NCBI GenBank assembly: GCA_964555935.1
Contig: CAZKUN010000108.1
Location: 1-27,869, forward strand
Source of the DNA: CAZKUN01 sp964555935
GTDB lineage: Bacteria; Armatimonadota; Zipacnadia; Zipacnadales; VGFC01
Direction: 5' to 3'
DNA length: 27,869 bases
Positions 1 to 7,400 of this stretch are shown here, in pieces (positions within the stretch are counted from its first letter, which is position 1; each line of letters begins with the position of its first letter). Position numbers and translations under genes: made by a program. The notes under the pieces are model-generated. The model did no database searches. It was not told the origin of the DNA and saw nothing but the letters and a program-made list of their open reading frames with translations.

Positions 1-132
1 TCAGGGCCGCGTTCCGCACCCGCACGTGCAGGCTTCGGCCATCAGGATGTTGAAGTCCCGGCGTGAGTGGCTGATTCGCGGGATGTTGCGCGCAGCGTCT
101 GTCTCGATGCGCGCGTGAGGATGATCCAGGCC

Positions 133-1924
133 ATGACCAACGGACCACCCGCAACTGAGCCCAATGTGGCAGACGGATTCTCGCCGTCTCATGGGGAGGC
201 CTGCCTTGTCCATTGCCTATGTATCGACCTGGAGAAGTCGGGGCAGGCAGGCGCGGCGATGCCCACCGAGCAGTGGGACAGGTTCAACCTGAGCCTGGCG
301 AAGTACCTGCGCCCTGTCGTCGATGACTTGGGCTTGCAGGACTCGGTCATCAAGTTTATGGGCGATGGCTGGCTTGTCTTCTCGTCGGATGTGGAGCAGG
401 TCAGGGCGCTCTGTTGCCTTGCGCTCATTGTGGCGCGCAGATTTCAGGATGGCCTGAGCAAGTCTGTAGACATGCGTCCAGAGGATGTCCCGCCCCCGCG
501 GCTGTCCATCTGTCAGGGGCGCGACCTGCTGGTCGTTCTCCCTGATGGTCGCAAGGATTGGGTCGGTGACAGCGCCCGCCGCGCAACGCGCGTCTGCATC
601 TGCCCTGAGCCGAAGGAGATCATCGTGGACGACGCCACGCGCACGATCGTCTCCCGCGACTTCCACAACGCGCCCGTGGATCTTGGGAAGTTGCCGCCAG
701 ACCGGCGTCCGAAGGACGACGGAGAGCAGTGGGCGCTTCATCGTCTGAGTGGCCTGAAGCCCGAGGCCGGGCAGGGCTCCCACGCGCCTTTGTGCTTCGT
801 CCGGACGCTTGAGCTCCTCGGCGACACCGCGCGGGCGGAGGCGCTCATGCAGCGCGCCACCCGAGGGCCGAAGGCGGTGCCAACCGCGTCGGTGGACTCA
901 GGCATCGCACGGCGCTGGAGCCGCTTGCTGCGTGAGCGCGCAGAGCATGGCGACCGGCCCGGCGCCGAGCGCCCCAAGGCCGTGCCGGCGGACCCCAGGG
1001 CCTATCCGCCTGGCCTGCAGATGTGGAGGCAGGAAGGGAAGCTGGGCGAGATTATCGGCGGACCAGGGCACACGCACCCCACGATGGTGTGGGTGCCCCA
1101 GGGCGAATTCCGCGTGGGCAGCGACGGCGCTCACGGCAACGAGGCTCCCGCCCACCAAGTGACAATTACACGTGGCTTCTGGTTGAGTCGGTGCCTTGTC
1201 ACAAACGCGCAGTACGCGGGGTACCTCAACGAGCGCCAACGAGAGCAGGACGACGCGCACCTCGACTCCATTACCGACGACAACAACTACTGGCGCGAGA
1301 TCCATCAGGAGGGCGGCGTGTGGAAGCCCATCGGCAACCGGAGCCAGTTCCCGGTTGTCGGCGTCGACTGGTACAGCGCCAGGGCGTATGCCGCCTGGTA
1401 TGGTCTCCGCCTGCCGACCGAGGCTGAGTGGGAGTTTGCGGCGCGCGGGCGCGAGAATCGCGTCTACCCCTGGGGAGATGTGTGGGACAGGGAGAAGTGT
1501 TGTAGCGCAGACGCCCCCGGTCGGCCCTGGATGTACCTGGACGGCCGCTACCATCCCGACTCAGCGCGAGCGACGAATGTGCCACGGCGTCTCATGGAAG
1601 CCGCCACGCACNNNNNNNNNNACGGTCGACGGCCACCCGACTGGCGCGAGTTGGTGCGGTGCGCTTGACATGGCAGGGAACCAGATGGAGTGGTGCGAGG
1701 ATGTGCCGCGTGACTACCCGGATGACGGCTCCTCGTGGGTTGACGAATACGAGCCGGACCCGACTCCGGGGTTGGTCCGCGCCGTCAAGGGGGGCAACTG
1801 CTTCCACGGGCAGGACGAGTGCCGGGCGAGTTGTCGGAAGAACGCTACCAGCCCGGATTACGCTAATAACTCGATCGGCTTCAGGTGCTTGTACGCACCA
1901 GAGGACCAGGACGCGGGCGGTTGA
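133..1924 (+). CDS. Cyclase-homology domain fused to FGE-sulfatase (SUMF1-like) domain, interrupted by an assembly gap
   Basis: Residues 24-200 resemble a class III nucleotide cyclase domain. IDLEKSG (D32) and KFMGDGW (D78) match the two metal-binding Asp motifs, and VGDSARRATR matches the usual GDxVNxAAR, but with the transition-state Asn replaced by Arg, so activity is doubtful. The C-terminal half is an FGE-sulfatase/SUMF1 domain: MVWVPQGEFRVGSD, LRLPTEAEWEFAARG, then after the gap LDMAGNQMEWCED and GFRCL. Only one of the two active-site Cys expected in true formylglycine-generating enzymes aligns, so this is probably a binding or structural FGE fold. The reading frame is 1 before the N run at 1612-1621 and 2 after it, so the real gap must be a multiple of three bases if the gene is intact. 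ATG 133 was chosen for a GAGG 12 nt upstream; GTG 67 and ATG 121 are alternatives. No signal peptide is seen. Domain calls are firm; the function is unknown. Confidence 0.75.
1612..1621. other. Assembly gap (10 N)
   Basis: A run of ten N lies inside the FGE-sulfatase domain. The frame change across it (H codon ends at 1611, T codon starts at 1622) shows that 10 is a placeholder. Residues after the gap (TVDGHPTG) fit the usual TxPVG segment, so little sequence is probably missing. Confidence 0.98.
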
Positions 1925-1979
1925 CCCGAGAGCGGCCAACGCTTCACGTTCGTTGGGCGCTCCGGCGGCGGCGACGGCC

Positions 1980-2000
1980 GACGGGCTGGAAGCGCCCGTC
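1980..2000 (+). repeat. Mini-hairpin, CTACG-flank family
   Basis: GACGGGC pairs with GCCCGTC around TGGAAGC, followed directly by GCTACGCG. The left arm looks as if it lost a GC (an intact form would have arms GACGGGCGCT and AGCGCCCGTC around GGA). Confidence 0.55.
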
Positions 2001-2044
2001 GCTACGCGAAGGCGAGAGGATTGAGAGTGCGGGACGCGGATCGC

Positions 2045-2081
2045 GGGCCGGATGGGGCCCCAAACATCCCGCATTCGGCCC
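2045..2081. repeat. Diverged copy of the GGGCCGGAT...ATTCGGCCC inverted repeat
   Basis: Outer arms GGGCCGGATG (2045-2054) and CATTCGGCCC (2072-2081) pair over 10 bp with one G-T, like those of the two copies near 7.3 and 8.0 kb. The right flank CCTCCAGACG also resembles theirs. The interior differs and contains GGGGCCCC. Confidence 0.5.
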
Positions 2082-2162
2082 CTCCAGACGACTGGCGGTG
2101 ACGAGCGCGCATCACGCCGTGAGGACGTGCCCGAGGCATGTGGGCGATTTTCGCACCGTCTG

Positions 2163-2186
2163 GTTTGTCGTCACGTGACGACAAAC
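2163..2186. repeat. Perfect 24-bp palindrome
   Basis: GTTTGTCGTCAC (2163-2174) is followed immediately by its exact reverse complement (2175-2186). It has no loop, which suits a dimeric protein-binding site or cruciform better than an RNA hairpin. No gene starts nearby. Confidence 0.6.
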
Positions 2187-2211
2187 ATCCGCGTCGGGTG
2201 TAGCGAAGGCA

Positions 2212-2231
2212 GGGCGCGATGAATCGCGCCC
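2212..2231 (+). repeat. Mini-hairpin, CTACG-flank family
   Basis: GGGCGCGAT-GA-ATCGCGCCC, perfect 9-bp arms with a GA loop, followed by CTACGCGG. Confidence 0.65.
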
Positions 2232-2253
2232 CTACGCGGACGGCAACGGCGTC

Positions 2254-2267
2254 GGGACTGAAGTCCC
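2254..2267 (+). repeat. Mini-hairpin
   Basis: GGGACT-GA-AGTCCC, perfect 6-bp arms with a GA loop. Same style as the neighbouring hairpin at 2212 but with different arms and no CTACG flank. Confidence 0.45.
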
Positions 2268-2324
2268 TCTTGCGGGGTGTGCAGGAGGGCGGGGATGGGA
2301 GGGGCAGATGAGGGTTCGGAGTGT

Positions 2325-2338
2325 GGGTCGGGCGACCC
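2325..2338 (+). repeat. Mini-hairpin
   Basis: GGGTCG-GG-CGACCC, perfect 6-bp arms with a GG loop. TACGG follows within ten bases. Confidence 0.45.
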
Positions 2339-2377
2339 GCAGGTACGGACGGCACCGGTCAACGGCAACGGCGTCGT

Positions 2378-2400
2378 GGAAACTCAGACGACGAGTTTCC
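2378..2400 (+). repeat. Short inverted repeat
   Basis: GGAAACTC (2378-2385) pairs perfectly with GAGTTTCC (2393-2400) around a 7-nt loop. The segment GGGAGTTTCCCT follows at once. Confidence 0.45.
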
Positions 2401-2435
2401 CTGGGAGTTTCCCTGGAGATCCGACCCACGACAGC

Positions 2436-2454
2436 GCCGAACTGGAAGTTCGGC
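2436..2454 (+). repeat. Mini-hairpin with GGA loop
   Basis: GCCGAACT-GGA-AGTTCGGC, perfect 8-bp arms. It lies about 22 bp beyond the stop codon of the convergent GHMP kinase. Confidence 0.55.
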
Positions 2455-2476
2455 CTGCGCGGTCAACGGCGGCGGG

Positions 2477-4126
2477 TTAGTCCGCGAGCACTAGTGGCCC
2501 GCCACGGTCGCTGGGCAGGAGTTCCCACGCCGCGAGAGGCAGGCCTCGGCGCTCGTAGTAGCGGGCTTTCACCTGTCGGAGGAGATCGGGCACGGCCTCC
2601 CGGTGGGCATACGCGAACATGCACCCGCCCATGCCGGCTCCCGTGACCCGCGAGCCGATCACGCCGTCGACGCCGTCGCAGATATCGACGAGCAGATCGA
2701 GTTCGGGGCATGAGCAGCCGAAACCGCCTGGTTGGCGGTAGAGCTGGGCGGACTCGCGCTCAGCGGCGTCCGAGCTGTCGGCGAGATGGATCAGGCGCGC
2801 CAGCGCGTCGTCAGAGACCGTGTTGTCGTAGGGCTCGCCGCGTTCATCATCCAACCACCGCACGATTCGATCTCCGTCGTGAGCGGCCTGTAGCAGAACC
2901 CGCATCTCGGCCTCATCCCGGCGCTCCAGCGCCAGGCGATTGCGCGCGCCCCGAGCCGGCTCGCAGAGCGTCCACATGCAGGGCGAGCGGAGAGGGTACT
3001 CGGCCTGGTCGATCCGCCAGTGCCGGAGCGGGCGCTCCAGCTCCCCGGCGCGGCTCCCGGCGAGCTTCAGCGCCAGCTCGTTCGTGCAGTCGATCGGAAG
3101 GGCCTGGAACATCTCGTAGATCCGGCTGACAGGCACGCCCAGGTTCTCTGGGGTCAGATCCGCGACGCACTTGATGCGCTCGGCGTGTTCGGGGAACATC
3201 TCGCGCAGGAGCGTTGCGCCGACGACCTGCGACAGGCCTCGCGCGGTGGCCTTCTCCCGCCCTCCCACCGACTTGCGCGCCTCGACTAACGTATTGCACA
3301 GCACGATTCGCCAATCGTCCGGAAACGGGATGTGGTGCTCTTCGTACGGGTCGAAGGGGATGTCATATTTGACATGCAGGACGTGACCCCGCCGGCAGAG
3401 CATCTGCGCACCGGTATCGCCCGGTCCGCCGCGAGAACCGCAGTACCACTCGCCGGCCCCGATCACCCGGATGGCCTCGCCCATCGGGATGTCGAGTTGG
3501 TTGAAGTGGATGGCGGCAATTCCCGCGAGAGTCGCCAGAGCCGACGAGGAACTGACGCCCGCCGCCATTGGGATGTCGCCATCGACTACGAGATCTAGCC
3601 CGCAGAGCTGGCGGTCGCTGTAGTGGTTCTGTAGCGCGAGCATGGGCCCGATCGTGTAGTTCTGCCACGCCCCGACCTCGACGTGGTCCCAGGCAGCCTC
3701 AACCACCTCCATCCAATCAGATCCGCGCTCGTCGTCAGGCAGGAGGTCGGATATCCCGAAGGAGTAGTCCGGGTACGCCTGATGGGGGCTGTGAAGGGAT
3801 ATCACGTCGTCCGTTCGAGGCTGGACGAGGGCCACGATCTCGCGTCCAAACACGACGTGGTTCTTCCAGGAGTATTGGGTGTCGGTGTGGATGCCCATCG
3901 TGTTGATGCGGCCCGGCACGCGGATGAGGGCGCAGGGGATGCTCGGGTCGAGCGTGGTGTCCGCGGCCTCAATGACTCGCCACATGAGCGCGAGACGTTC
4001 GTCGTGAAGCGTCGCGTCGGCGCCGTATATCCGTGACAGCGTTGCGGCGAGCCCTTCGTCGGGCTGGGCGAGGCGCTGTCGCCATTGAGCCACGGTCATC
4101 ATCGTCGCGTGTGGGTAGATGCTCAC
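2477..4126 (-). CDS. Galactokinase-like GHMP-family sugar kinase
   Basis: 549 aa, longer than the usual galactokinase of about 380-400 aa. PGRINTMGIHTDTQ (residues 71-84) matches the galactokinase signature PGRVNLIGEHTDYN, with Ile at the usual Glu and Thr-Gln after the conserved Asp. GVSSSSALATLAG near residue 195 is the GHMP ATP-binding loop. CGSRGGPGDTGAQ sits where galactokinases have CGxMDQ and recalls the larger fucokinase/heptose-kinase branch. GSRVTGAGMGGC is the C-terminal GHMP motif 3. It therefore probably phosphorylates a sugar or sugar derivative at C1, but the substrate cannot be read from the sequence. A GTG start is chosen because GAGG lies 9 nt upstream; in-frame ATGs at residues 9-10 are alternatives. 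It is monocistronic and transcribed away from the URO-D genes. Family call is secure, substrate is not. Confidence 0.85.
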   Translation of the reverse strand: MSIYPHATMMTVAQWRQRLAQPDEGLAATLSRIYGADATLHDERLALMWRVIEAADTTLDPSIPCALIRVPGRINTMGIHTDTQYSWKNHVVFGREIVALVQPRTDDVISLHSPHQAYPDYSFGISDLLPDDERGSDWMEVVEAAWDHVEVGAWQNYTIGPMLALQNHYSDRQLCGLDLVVDGDIPMAAGVSSSSALATLAGIAAIHFNQLDIPMGEAIRVIGAGEWYCGSRGGPGDTGAQMLCRRGHVLHVKYDIPFDPYEEHHIPFPDDWRIVLCNTLVEARKSVGGREKATARGLSQVVGATLLREMFPEHAERIKCVADLTPENLGVPVSRIYEMFQALPIDCTNELALKLAGSRAGELERPLRHWRIDQAEYPLRSPCMWTLCEPARGARNRLALERRDEAEMRVLLQAAHDGDRIVRWLDDERGEPYDNTVSDDALARLIHLADSSDAAERESAQLYRQPGGFGCSCPELDLLVDICDGVDGVIGSRVTGAGMGGCMFAYAHREAVPDLLRQVKARYYERRGLPLAAWELLPSDRGGPLVLAD

Positions 4127-4417
4127 GTAGGTGGTCCTCGCTAATTGTGTTCAGCAACGGCAGGGCGGATGCTCGTGCTTATTCGGCGTTTACCGAGGCG
4201 GGTCCTCGCGTAGCGGCGCGTTGCGTTGGTGAGTCGAAAACTCCGGGACAGGTCACCGAGTTTCGCAGACGACTCGAAATCGGTACCTGTCCCGGAGTTT
4301 TTCTCGCCGCACTTGTTGGGAGGCACGAGCAGGTTTCTCGGGCGTCGCTCATGAAGTGTCCGCGCGATTGGCGTGCCGAATCCGTATGGGTAATCATGAC
4401 CAAGGGGTGCTCACTTG
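4127..4417. other. Divergent spacer between GHMP kinase and URO-D genes
   Basis: This 291-bp spacer holds the long hairpin at 4237-4301 and must contain the start signals of both flanking genes. I see no strong sigma-70 promoter; TTGGCG (4368-4373), 17 nt, TAATCA (4391-4396) is a weak candidate for the URO-D pair. Confidence 0.5.
4237..4301. repeat. Long REP/MITE-like hairpin element
   Basis: AAAACTCCGGGACAGGT (4237-4253) pairs perfectly with 4285-4301. Inside lies a second stem, ACCGAGTTTCG (4255-4265) with CGAAATCGGT (4275-4284), paired except for one bulged base, around a 9-nt loop. The nearly continuous 65-bp hairpin has A/T ends, so it might also act as a bidirectional terminator. The structure suggests a non-autonomous element such as those mobilised by REP-associated or IS200/IS605-type transposases. 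No transposase is in the window. Confidence 0.65.
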
Positions 4418-5464
4418 ATGACTCCGCGCGAACGTGTTGAGGCCGTGATGCGAGGCGAAACGCCCGACAAGATGCCGCTCACCATCTACGAATGCATGAT
4501 CCCCCAGTGCACGGCTGAACGCGAACTCCGCGACCGTGGCATGTGCATCGTATATCGTAGCATGAACGTGTACCGGACGGTCGCGCCCAATGTGAAGCAC
4601 AACAGCGAAAGCGTCGTGATCGACGGGGCCTCGCACGTGAGGAGCACTGTTGAGACTCCCGCCGGGACGCTAACCGGGCTCACGCGACCGGCCGGTTTTA
4701 CGTCGTGGCATATCGAGAAGCTCTTCAAGGGCCCTGATGACTACAAGGCCCTGCGCGCAATGGTCGAGGACGAACGGTATGAGGAGAACTACGCCGCGTA
4801 CCAGCAGATGGATGATTACCTCGGGTCCGACTTCATCCTCCGGGCGGGCGTGGGTTCCACGCCACTGCATCAGATCATGATCTCGTGGATGGGCGTGGAG
4901 ACGTTCGCCATCGAGTGGGCCGAACGTCGCGATGAGATCATCGCGCTCAACGACGTCATGGTGAAGAAGCGCCGCGAGGTCTACCCTCTCGTCGCCAACT
5001 CTCCGGCGTCTCACGCCAACTATGGCGGGAACGAGGTGCCCGAGGTCATGGGGCGGGAGCGTTTCCGCGATTACTGCGTGCCGGTCTACGAGGAGGCCGC
5101 CGAGGTGCTGCGGGAGGGCGGGGTTCTGTTGGGGTCTCATCTAGACGGCAACGGCATTGCATGGGCCGACGAAGTGGCCGGCTCTCCGCTCGACTACATT
5201 GAGGCTTTCACGCCGCCGCCGGACTGCGACCTCTCGGTCGCCGAGGCGCTCGACCGCTGGCCGGGCAAGTTCCTCTGGCTGAACTTTCCCTCATCGATCC
5301 ATCTGGCCACCTCGGCCAGAATCGAGGAGATCACGCGCCAGTTGATCGACGAATCAGGTCCGGGCGACCGCGTCATCATTGGCATCACCGAAGACATGCC
5401 GGCCGATCGCTGGCAGCAGAGCATGCTGACCATCGCGCGCACGATCGACGACTGCGCGAACTGA
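4418..5464 (+). CDS. URO-D superfamily protein (uroporphyrinogen decarboxylase / corrinoid methyltransferase-like)
   Basis: 348 aa, the usual length of a URO-D-fold protein. It opens MTPRERVEAVMRGETPDKMPL, the typical start of this family, and ends with IDESGPGDRVIIGITEDMP, matching the C-terminal family pattern. In place of the HxCG motif of MtaA-type zinc methyltransferases it has GSHLDGN, so His is kept and Cys lost. Divergent URO-D paralogues of this kind are common in Lentisphaerota/Hydrogenedentota-like genomes, where they are thought to act in methyl transfer or demethylation rather than haem synthesis. That role is inferred by family. ATG 4418 is preceded by AAGGGG at about 10 nt; a TTG at 4415 would fit the same site. 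The next gene follows after 36 bp, so they probably form an operon. Confidence 0.85.
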   Translation: MTPRERVEAVMRGETPDKMPLTIYECMIPQCTAERELRDRGMCIVYRSMNVYRTVAPNVKHNSESVVIDGASHVRSTVETPAGTLTGLTRPAGFTSWHIEKLFKGPDDYKALRAMVEDERYEENYAAYQQMDDYLGSDFILRAGVGSTPLHQIMISWMGVETFAIEWAERRDEIIALNDVMVKKRREVYPLVANSPASHANYGGNEVPEVMGRERFRDYCVPVYEEAAEVLREGGVLLGSHLDGNGIAWADEVAGSPLDYIEAFTPPPDCDLSVAEALDRWPGKFLWLNFPSSIHLATSARIEEITRQLIDESGPGDRVIIGITEDMPADRWQQSMLTIARTIDDCAN

Positions 5465-5500
5465 ACCAACTGGACGATCGCGAGTGAAGGAAAGGCTGAC

Positions 5501-6739
5501 ATGAGCGTGAGCAAGCAAGACAGAGAAGTCATCAGAGATCTCGCCAAAGAGATTGCGGAGATCGCGGCGCTCCCGAAGCAGCAGGAGACGATTGCTCTGT
5601 GGAAGGCGTCAAATAGCCTGAAGCCCGTCCGACCGATGGTGATGATCGACCAGATCCCGTGGCATGAGATGGAGGTCGACGGGGAGCTGTCGCTTCAGAC
5701 CGAGGACGGGTTCTGTCGGGGCCTTGAGGGTAGGCTTCGTCGGACGCTGTATTCGTGGCGACACATGCCGGTCGATATGGTCGTCGAGCCGGTCATTGAT
5801 ATCCACAAGGCCATCACGAACACGGGCTTTGGGGTGGCGACGATCGAGGAGACGGCTGTGAGCGACCCGAGAAACAGCGTGGTCGGCCATGGCTACATCG
5901 CTCAGATTACGACCGATGAGGACGTTGAGAAGATCCTCACGCCAGAGGTCGGCCTGAACGAGGAGGCCTCGGCGCGGGTGGAGGAGAGGGCGCGCGAGCT
6001 GTTCGACGGTATTCTCGATGTGCGGATGCAGGGGACCGTGCCGAGCTTCGCGCCGTGGGACGTGATCGTGCAGTGGTGCGGAGTCGAGGAAGTGATCATG
6101 GCGCTGGTGGACCGTCCGGCGTTCGTCCACAGCATCATGGCGAGGTTTACCAAGGCGCATCTGTCGATGCTCGACCAGCTCGATGAGCAAGGATTGCTCG
6201 GCTCTCACCAGGGCACGATCCACTGTAGTGGCGCTTACACCGACGAACTCCCGGCCGCAGGCTTCGACCCCGCGCATCCCAGGACGACTGACCTGTGGAC
6301 GTGTGGCATGGCGCAGATCTTCTCGACGGTCTCCGCGGCGATGCACCAGGAGTTCGAGCTGGACTACGCCCGCGAGTGGTATTCGAGGTTCGGCCTGGTG
6401 TACTACGGGTGCTGCGAGCCGCTGGACGGCAAGATGGACATCGTCAGGAAGATCCCGAACCTGCGGAAGATATCCATGAGCCCGTGGGTGGATACGGACG
6501 CGGCGGCTGAGCGGGTCGGCGGCGATTTCGTCTTCTCCCGCAAACCGAGCCCGGCGTTCCTTGCGCCCGACACGTGGCACCCGGATCAGGTGGAGGACGA
6601 CCTCCGGCATACGGCCGAGCGGTGCGCGGTCCACGGGTGTCCGGTCGAGTTCATCCTGAAGGACATCAGCACCGTTCGCTACGAGCCGCAGAGGCTCTGG
6701 GAATGGGCGGACATCGCGATGAGGGTGGCTGAGGGCTAA
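5501..6739 (+). CDS. URO-D superfamily protein, second of a tandem pair
   Basis: 412 aa, distant from its upstream neighbour. Features supporting the family are the TIM-barrel-like N-terminal region, the segment LGSHQGTIHCSG at the substrate/metal site, YYGCCEPLDGKMDIVRKIPN and the late motif SMSPWVDTDAAAERVGG. The CCE triad and the HCSG segment offer thiols for metal or corrinoid coordination, which the first gene lacks at its HLDG motif. AAGGAAAGG ends about 6 nt before ATG 5501. The stop overlaps the stop of the convergent downstream gene by four bases (CTAA, 6736-6739). Likely a cobamide-linked methyltransferase-like protein working with the upstream one; substrate unknown. Confidence 0.8.
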   Translation: MSVSKQDREVIRDLAKEIAEIAALPKQQETIALWKASNSLKPVRPMVMIDQIPWHEMEVDGELSLQTEDGFCRGLEGRLRRTLYSWRHMPVDMVVEPVIDIHKAITNTGFGVATIEETAVSDPRNSVVGHGYIAQITTDEDVEKILTPEVGLNEEASARVEERARELFDGILDVRMQGTVPSFAPWDVIVQWCGVEEVIMALVDRPAFVHSIMARFTKAHLSMLDQLDEQGLLGSHQGTIHCSGAYTDELPAAGFDPAHPRTTDLWTCGMAQIFSTVSAAMHQEFELDYAREWYSRFGLVYYGCCEPLDGKMDIVRKIPNLRKISMSPWVDTDAAAERVGGDFVFSRKPSPAFLAPDTWHPDQVEDDLRHTAERCAVHGCPVEFILKDISTVRYEPQRLWEWADIAMRVAEG

Positions 6740-7242
6740 CGGCCGTGGGGGCGCCAGATTCCGAAGTCCTGCTCGTTGACCCACTGCTCCGGTGGCGGGC
6801 CCTTCGGCGGATCTGGGAGGGGCGAGAACTCGCGGAGGATCCAACGGCCGATGCGCGTGCCGATGAACGCGGAGACGAAGACCGCGAGCGGGACGCCAAG
6901 TCCGGGCAGCAGCACATCGAGAAGCGTCGTGTCACCTGGGATTGAACTGGGATAGGCAATCAGCATGATGAGGATCAGCGCGACGAATGTCAGTGGAAGC
7001 ACGGCGATCGCCGCGACGGGTCTGCGTCGGTCGATTACGGCGACGAGGATGCCCGGGAGAAGGCCGGCGCCGAACGCCAGGATGAGCACCACCTTGAATG
7101 CGCCGGGCTCAAAGGCGCTCATCGCGACCACAGTCAGGACGCAGAGCAGCATGTGACTGGCGGCCGCCAGCGCGGTCCACTGGTACTTCGCCTCGCGCAT
7201 ACCACTCCACGTTGGGAAGTAACCGCTGCGGGTATCCGTCAT
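6736..7242 (-). CDS. Small four-helix membrane protein (paralogue 1, GIWRP tail)
   Basis: 168 aa of no recognised family. About four hydrophobic segments can be seen: ALAAASHMLLCVLTVVAM, VVLILAFGAGLLPGILVAV, IAVLPLTFVALILIMLI and VLLPGLGVPLAVFVSAFIG. A charged loop DRRRPVAA follows helix 2, and the soluble tail ends FGIWRPHGR. The next gene upstream encodes a protein with the same plan: DRRRPIAA at the same place, LAIFVFAAIG for LAVFVSAFIG, and YGIWRP near the end. They are therefore a diverged tandem duplication. The ATG is preceded by GGAGGG at 10 nt. A copy of the 113-bp repeat lies upstream. Function unknown. Confidence 0.7.
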   Translation of the reverse strand: MTDTRSGYFPTWSGMREAKYQWTALAAASHMLLCVLTVVAMSAFEPGAFKVVLILAFGAGLLPGILVAVIDRRRPVAAIAVLPLTFVALILIMLIAYPSSIPGDTTLLDVLLPGLGVPLAVFVSAFIGTRIGRWILREFSPLPDPPKGPPPEQWVNEQDFGIWRPHGR

Positions 7243-7281
7243 AATGCGAAGACCCTCCCCGGTCCGCGTCCTAGTGGCATA

Positions 7282-7394
7282 GACGCGTGGGCGAGGGTTC
7301 GGTTGCGGTGAGGGTGAGATTGGGTGGAGGCGCGGGCCGGATACTTGCGGCCAGACCTGCGGTCTGATCCTCGTATTCGGCCCCCCTGACGGCA
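7282..7394. repeat. 113-bp structured repeat, copy 1
   Basis: This unit matches 7938-8051 almost throughout. The first 45 bases (GACGCGTGGGCGAGGGTT...) are nearly identical, followed by an inverted repeat: outer arms GGGCCGGATAC (7334-7344) and GTATTCGGCCC (7373-7383), inner arms CAGACC (7352-7357) and GGTCTG (7361-7366) around TGC. It lies between the two paralogous membrane-protein genes. Confidence 0.8.
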
Positions 7395-7400
7395 GCCGCG

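Larger units (their letters stand above)
1925..2476. other. Non-coding spacer rich in short hairpins
   Basis: This 552-bp stretch has no convincing gene; open frames here are Arg/Pro/Ser-rich shadows. It holds at least eight inverted repeats (1980, 2045, 2163, 2212, 2254, 2325, 2378, 2436), plus a half element at about 2413-2426 that keeps only the right arm AGATCCGACC. The short string CGGCAACGGCGTCG occurs twice (2240-2253 and 2361-2374). It lies between the end of the FGE gene and the convergent end of the GHMP kinase. Confidence 0.7.

Noticed and set aside
1..213. Small minus-strand open frame at the left edge
   Set aside because: Low-complexity Arg/His/Cys-rich translation that overlaps the start of the FGE fusion gene; no support.
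4368..4396. Promoter for the URO-D pair (TTGGCG-17-TAATCA)
   Set aside because: The -10 box is poor and would leave almost no leader before the start codon; kept only as a weak candidate.
5609..6844. Antisense open frame (411 codons) opposite the second URO-D gene
   Set aside because: No domain pattern, and it runs across the stops of two supported genes.
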